The position numbers were made by a program, and so were the translations under genes. A stretch of DNA of 25,648 bases from NCBI GenBank assembly GCA_037176845.1, contig JAYKXP010000330.1:1-25648 (forward strand). The letters are read 5' to 3'. Source of the stretch: Paramarasmius palmivorus (Eukaryota; Basidiomycota; Agaricomycetes; Agaricales; Marasmiaceae). Within the stretch, counting starts at the first letter, position 1. The number at the start of each line of letters is the position of its first letter. The notes under the pieces are model-generated. The model did no database searches. It worked only from the letters and a program-made list of their open reading frames with translations, and was not told the DNA's origin. Below are positions 21,401 to 25,648 of this stretch, one piece after another.

Positions 21401-22456
21401 ACCCGACTGGGGCTCCTTGTACGTTGTGGGCCATACGCCAAACTCGAGAAGCTGATTTCGAGGTTCTGAATAAGTTGCTTTGGTCAACGAACTCTTCCAG
21501 CATGTTCCATGACTCACCGATGTCAGTACACCCACAGAAAGCTACCCGTACGGTGTGTATGCCGTTCACATCCATGATGACGAAGTTCTCCTGGAGTAAG
21601 GGTTTGTTGCAGGAGATGCCACATAAGTGTCCTAACTGCATGTACAGCCCTAGATCCCGTAATGACGTCGGACTGAAGTGGTGCCCGTTCCATGTCTGTT
21701 GGCTTACGATGAGTAAATGACCGGTTACAAAGTCAGATCCTGGTACCTGTACTTGATGACAGGGCAAGCTTCGATGCGCCATCACAATACAGTCTTTGCA
21801 GACCATTGCATAGCCTACACAGTCGAGACATCGGTGTAAGGGTTCTCCGTTGCAGCCTGTGTTTGAGCAGCGATTGTCGAAGATTCTTCCCCGCCCTTCG
21901 GTAACGAACATCCAGTCGAGATATTCTTCACGATGCTTCTCGAGCCAGCCCAACAGGGGAGTATCCTTCAAGCTGATTAAGAAAGTCGACAATTTCATTA
22001 GAGATGTAACACACGCACCGAATCTTGATATCGTTTTGCCTTGGACTTTGTGACTTTGACCCGGCAAGGTTCCGCAGCATTTGCCGCGGTATCGAACTCC
22101 AATTCATCCACAAACATACACCCAGGATTCCACCCAGCGTTCTCAACCAATTCATGACACGCTTCCGGTTCTGTCGACGGCTCGGGAAGTGGGGCGATGG
22201 GTACTTTGATTGTCTTCTGGAAGATCCCTTTTGAGGTGGAGGTAATGGCCTTTTCTCGTTGAACCAGACTCGCATTGGTGACAAAACGTTTATTCGTTTT
22301 TGAAGTATTGGAAACACGAGGCATGGGCGCGAGACAGTGTGACAATCGTGATGTCAAGGCGATCTGTGACATTGTGACCGTGATGGTCTTCTCTTCCACC
22401 ACGATCTCTACTCTACCTAGATGACTAGACTCTGGTGTCTGACTAGTCGAAGGCAT
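18443..22456 (-). CDS. KDZ (Kyakuja-Dileera-Zisupton) transposase, complete
   Basis: This is a DDE-type transposase of the fungal KDZ superfamily. Eleven exons splice in frame to 1165 aa: 22456-22019, 21965-21518, 21465-21281, 21230-21037, 20980-20818, 20761-20613, 20561-20161, 20109-19924, 19873-19693, 19650-18866, 18810-18443. Residues about 147-300 contain the CxC2 zinc-binding cluster (C179, C184, C192, C195, C202, C205, H210, H216). The core has WIYALIVSIDANFK (Asp 432), KGLRATGVGSVVCSRHG and PNGMGDLQKGER (residues 495-526), YDIACQW (Asp 554) and VGDTDGESPERNW (Glu 616/619). These fit the D-D-E catalytic set. The C-terminal third is coiled-coil, as in the family. One donor (GTTCCT at 20817) is noncanonical beyond GT. 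The start could also be Met 28 (22375), which sits better relative to the AT-rich box at 22471-22478. Confidence 0.93.
18443..22456 (-). mobile_element. Core of a KDZ DNA transposon; ends not located
   Basis: The span given is only the transposase gene. The element should extend on both sides. Candidates are the CTAG-rich array at 15.8-17.45 kb on the left and the repeat zones at 23.6-24.0 kb or 25.37-25.46 kb on the right. No matching terminal inverted repeats or target-site duplications were found by eye. Confidence 0.6.
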
Positions 22457-22683
22457 GTAATTCCTTACCTTTTATATTGAATGCTTACGACCTCACTCTA
22501 TAAAAGCAAAGAGATGTCTCGTCTTCCTTGCACTTGAACCACCATCAAAGTCTTTGCAAACATCCCTTTCCATGCCAATCAGGCCTTATTCTTGTGGAAC
22601 CACTGGTGGTATGTGCTGTCCAGTCCTTTTTTCCATTTTCAGCTACTCACTTAAACGTAGGACGACCCCCTCGCAAATCCACC
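22457..22683. promoter_or_regulatory. Shared bidirectional promoter, KDZ transposase and 189-aa gene
   Basis: Only 227 bp separate the two divergent ATGs. A TATA box (tataaaag, 22499-22506) faces the plus-strand gene, about 180 bp before its ATG. An AT tract (tttatatt, 22471-22478; TATA-like on the minus strand) faces the transposase. The arrangement suggests joint control. Confidence 0.5.
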
Positions 22684-23413
22684 ATGGCCGTAGACGATGC
22701 TCCGAAGAAAGAAGACAATGAGGGGACGGATAGCGATGAGATCCAAGACGAAAGTGATAGTGACGTACGTTCCCTGCCACCTCTTTCTCAGTCCTCTATG
22801 CTAACCTTTCTACAGAGCACTACCCGTCCAGCATCTCCTATCGAAGAGGATGCACCTACAGATCAAGAAGAGTCAACCCCTCGCAGGTCACCCCGCAAGA
22901 GACCAGTCGTCAACTACTCCGACACTTCCAATGCTCGAGCTCGCATTCGACACCTTATGCGCCTCGGTGCCCTCGACAACAATGATTTCGCAACCCCGAC
23001 CCTCACCAGGATGCGCCTCTCTCCCTTGACCCAAGCGACTACTAGTCCGCTCATAGCCCATGGACGTCTCACCCGCGCAGCGCGTAACCCTGAAGAGCCT
23101 GTAGTCAATGCGGTCCGGAGGTACACCAGAGGTCGAGGCCAGAGGTCTGCTCATCCTGTCGTAAGTCTTCGCTCATTCTCATCGATATATCGGGCACTGA
23201 TGCATTTCTTCTCTAGTCGTCCCCAGAGATTGACCTCGGCAATCGCAGCGCCACTAACTCCTCCATCGTGGGTTCCGGTGCTTTTGACGTAAGTGATCTA
23301 TTTGAAACGACCAATTTTTACTTACTCATTTCTTTGGGCAGACCAACTGTCAATACACCGGCGGGATCATTCAACGCCGAGGAGTCATGAGGACCCGTCG
23401 CAACTGGAATTGA
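22684..23413 (+). CDS. Small basic/acidic, probably nuclear orphan protein divergent from the KDZ gene
   Basis: Four exons (22684-22764, 22816-23160, 23217-23288, 23342-23413), all joined in phase 0 by introns of 51, 56 and 53 nt with consensus ends, give 189 aa. The ATG has an excellent context (caccATGG). The N-terminus is acidic (DEIQDESDSD), followed by RRSPRKRPVV (residues 50-59), a basic Ser-Pro/Arg motif resembling an AT-hook flank or a nuclear localisation signal. A long Arg-rich region follows (RARIRHLMRLG, RLTRAARNPEEP, RYTRGRGQR). It is likely disordered and DNA- or RNA-binding. No family is recognised. Sharing a promoter with the transposase makes an accessory role (for example DNA binding or regulation of the element) possible, by inference only. 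Confidence 0.75.
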
Positions 23414-23596
23414 ATAGATGGGTAGTCTAGTTAGCTTGTAGTCTTGTTCGCGTAAATGTAGTGTCTGCTTGTAGTGTCTAGTTTCAATGCTAGTTTCAAT
23501 GTGAAGTCAAAGCAAGATCCTGAAACTTGAAACGTGTTCTATTGAGTCGCACAGAAGGTTCTGATGCCGGCTGTATGAAATATGCCGGTTCGGTCG

Positions 23597-23809
23597 TAAG
23601 AAATAGTCACCGTAGTAACCGTGCCTTGTTCTTGAACCACCATGAGGCATAAATCTCGATGCATCCGCTGTCAATGAACATCCGCCGCCTCTTGGACTTC
23701 CATCTGACTTCCATCTGACTTCCATCTGACTCAGTCATAAGAAATAGTCACCGTAGTAACCGTGCCTTGCTCTTGAACCACCATGAGGCATAAATCTCGA
23801 TGCATCCGC
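23597..23809 (+). repeat. 72-bp direct repeat, two copies, period 141 bp
   Basis: Copies at 23597-23668 and 23738-23809 differ at a single base. Each holds the shared block from taagaaatagtcaccgtagt to gatgcatccgc. The downstream cgcctcttgg-cttccatctg is also repeated, separated in copy 1 by an 18-nt insertion. Confidence 0.9.
23695..23727 (+). repeat. 11-bp tandem repeat, three perfect units
   Basis: The unit gacttccatct occurs three times head to tail, then reappears singly near 23821-23836 and 23892-23902. Confidence 0.9.
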
Positions 23810-23838
23810 CGCCTCTTGGTCTTCCATCTGACTTCCAT

Positions 23839-23985
23839 GATTCCGAAACGTCAGGAAACTTTCTAAATATAGTTAGGTACGCCACGCTTTTGACTTCCAT
23901 CTGACTCTCATCGATTCCGAAACGTCAGTCGAAACGTCAGGAATACCTTTCTCAATATAGTAAGGTGCGCCGCACTCTATGACTC
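23839..23985 (+). repeat. Second direct repeat pair, about 74 bp apart
   Basis: The sequence gattccgaaacgtcag starts at 23839 and 23913. Both are followed by a similar tail (cta/tcaatatagt-aggt-cgcc). The second copy contains an extra gaaacgtcag unit. Confidence 0.8.
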
Positions 23986-24489
23986 GTCTCGGATGCACGT
24001 ATTCACGATTTTTTTTTCCAGTTTTTCTCTAGACTACAAGGCAGCCTCCTTGTGGTCACTGTAATCAGAGTCATACGACATTCAATGGTGACGATCTCAA
24101 CAAATTTTAACACCCCCTCCCACGTTTCTCTAACTCGCCGCTAAATTTCCCGCCACTAAGAAGCACGGTTCCTTTGCCACCGCGGCGATTTGGGGTATTA
24201 CGATTCTTATGAATACAAATTCTCGTGTCGATATTCACTCTTTCAATGGATCAGCTTGGGTAAGATCCGTGGGGCTGGTTTCAATAAACACAACCCTTTT
24301 GATAGGCTATCTGTCTGCCTTCTAGACCCTAGAAGATGCCAGCCATTGATTGAGGTGTGGCGACGGCGAAAACGGTTGTGCAAAGATTTATGAAACTATT
24401 TTCCCACCTCTCTTTTCCCACCTCGGTCATTTAACCAAAGTCTTCTCTGCCTTCACGCAAACCGTTGTCTCGCCTTCTTGCCTCTCATC

Positions 24490-25298
24490 ATGCCTTTCCA
24501 ATCCAGGTCCTTTGTGATTGTCTTTGAGGACGTGATGAGTCCTGCAGATGTCCGCTTTTATGAGGGGCTCTCATTGCCTGAGGCGCCGCCATTGGACCAA
24601 AACTACGCGCTTTCCAAGATAGGTGAGTAACACAGTCTTTCTAATTATACCGACTTACCCACCATGTCTACATAGACAAGATCCCATCAGTAATGTTCCA
24701 GCACTACAAAACTCTGCGGGAGGTCGAGCAGGTGGTCGATAGTGTGCTCGATACCTTCACCGAGGCTCAGTTCCGGAGCTACTATATTCTACAGATTGCG
24801 ACTTTGGCTACTCGTGAGTTTACTCCCTCTTTCTAACCGTTCTTTTTGTTGACGCATCAGTAGACCGAGCTGGCCTCAGTTTTCAGGAGGGCATTCAGAA
24901 ACTCCGCCGCAGTGGAATTTTGCGCGAGCTACTCGCACCCGCCGATTCATTCAATCTTGAGGAGACCTTCTTTGTGAACTACGCTCTGACGTCCGCAGTC
25001 GAGAACAGTACGTCTGTTAATTCTTATTGTAGTGCCGACTTATACTGATAAAAACCAAGATATTCCCATCGATTACATTGCCCGTGTTTATAACTTTGGT
25101 ACAGACTTCGGCATCGTTTACCCCCTGGTCCGCTTTGGGGACTGGGCTGACGATCCTGCTAACGGCGTCGCCCAGAATGTCAGCGAGAACAGCGCCACCC
25201 AGAACAATACCGCCCAAGACGACGAAGACGAAACCGATGAAGGTGCCGATGGAGATGAGGTTTACGACGCCGATGATGAGAAACATGGACATGATTAG
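24490..25298 (+). CDS. Orphan 218-aa protein with a strongly acidic C-terminus
   Basis: Four exons (24490-24622, 24676-24813, 24861-25007, 25060-25298) with introns of 53, 47 and 52 nt join in frame. The start MPFQSRSFVIVFEDVMSPAD follows a CT-rich leader. Residues 45-145 look helical (LREVEQVVDSVLDTFTEAQF; GIQKLRRSGILRELLAP). The middle has IPIDYIARVYNFGTDFGIVY. The last about 35 residues are mostly Asp/Glu (ending DADDEKHGHD). No signal peptide, no membrane span, and no family recognised. It lies on the same strand as the other two orphans around the transposase and has a similar size and gene architecture. The acidic tail suggests a nuclear or chromatin-associated protein, by inference. 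Confidence 0.75.
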
Positions 25299-25373
25299 GT
25301 ATTCAACAGTCTATGTGTAGTAGCTACCTCGAAAAACATTCCTGTATTTTGCCATCCAAGACCAAGAACAAAA

Positions 25374-25394
25374 TGGGCGCTCATGGAGCGCCCA
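25374..25394. repeat. Perfect 9-bp hairpin with a 3-nt loop (possible terminator)
   Basis: The arms tgggcgctc (25374-25382) and gagcgccca (25386-25394) flank the loop atg. It lies 76 bp past the stop codon of the 218-aa gene. Confidence 0.7.
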
Positions 25395-25457
25395 ATTCCA
25401 CGTGCTGCAACAGGTTCAGTGTTCACGAGTCTTGACAATTCCACGTGCTGCAACAGG
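25393..25457 (+). repeat. 22-bp direct repeat around an E-box (CACGTG)
   Basis: Two identical copies (25393-25414 and 25436-25457) of caattccacgtgctgcaaca plus gg are each followed by cacgagtct-gac. The palindromic CACGTG could be a bHLH site. The pair lies between the 218-aa gene and the candidate gene start at 25600. Confidence 0.85.
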
Positions 25458-25599
25458 CACACGAGTCTCGACTTCAACGTTCGTGTCTTTTCCCACTGAC
25501 AATGACGTTTCTAATTTGCCATCTCATCATCCCATTCTATCGTATCCCAACTCTCCTAATTCCGTCAACTCTCGATAATAACCAACAAAATCTGGATAG

Positions 25600-25648
25600 A
25601 TGGGCGACCGTAGTGAGTCACTAACTTTATTTTTTTCGGCATGTCCTA
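25600..25648 (+). CDS. Possible first exon of a gene running off the right edge
   Basis: An ATG at 25600 opens MGDR, followed at once by a consensus intron donor (gtgagt at 25613). The upstream sequence is rich in pyrimidines and AT, as in leaders of this genome. Such a short first exon cannot be verified within the window. Confidence 0.2.
   Translation, partial: MGDRSESLTLFFSACP

Larger units (their letters stand above)
23414..24489. other. Repeat-bearing intergenic region
   Basis: This runs from the 3' flank of the 189-aa gene to the start of the 218-aa gene. It contains the direct repeats listed separately (23597-23950), then AT-rich and CT-rich sequence. An E2F/MBF-like site (tttcccgcc) lies near 24147. 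A 67-codon frame at 24190-24393 is not supported. Confidence 0.5.

Noticed and set aside
22888..23154. Minus-strand frames of 70-88 codons, Arg/Gly-rich
   Set aside because: Antisense shadows of the second exon of the 189-aa gene, which has better start context and splice sites.

Overview
The window looks like nuclear DNA of a mushroom-forming basidiomycete (Agaricomycetes). Every confident gene is broken by short introns of about 42-63 nt with GTNNGT-type donors. The set of families also fits: a basidiomycete-type F-box/LRR protein, a Ser-rich GPI-anchored Kre9/Knh1-like cell-wall protein, and a KDZ (Kyakuja-Dileera-Zisupton) transposase. No rRNA, tRNA or CRISPR was seen. The species cannot be named from the sequence. 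All exon models were spliced by hand and rest on reading frame, splice consensus and family motifs.

Region 1 (1-7.0 kb) is gene-poor. It holds the 5' end of a gene running off the left edge (minus strand), a decayed copy of the GPI-anchored protein gene (about 1.8-2.6 kb), a compact three-exon orphan gene on the minus strand (3093-3682), a 548-bp foldback element with 107-bp arms (4424-4971), and a two-exon orphan gene (5591-6023).

Region 2 (7.0-15.3 kb) is the conserved core. It contains SYS1 (Golgi membrane protein, +), a Pro/Gln/Met-rich protein with an internal duplication (-), the intact GPI-anchored protein (-), a metallo-beta-lactamase-fold hydrolase (+) and an F-box/LRR-like protein (-). 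A block of about 190 bp downstream of the GPI gene recurs downstream of the Pro/Gln-rich gene.

Region 3 (15.3-25.6 kb) is a transposon island. A noncoding stretch rich in CTAG motifs, with three tandem copies of a 214-223-bp unit, leads into a 209-aa orphan gene (+). Next comes a complete 11-exon KDZ transposase gene (-), which splices by hand to 1165 codons plus stop with no break. A small basic/acidic orphan protein (+) is divergently transcribed from it. Direct repeats, a 218-aa orphan with a strongly acidic tail (+), and a final hairpin plus direct repeats follow. The tight packing (convergent at the transposase 3' end, divergent within 227 bp at its 5' end) suggests that the orphans may be passengers or accessory genes of a large KDZ element. 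Its termini were not identified, so this is a hypothesis.
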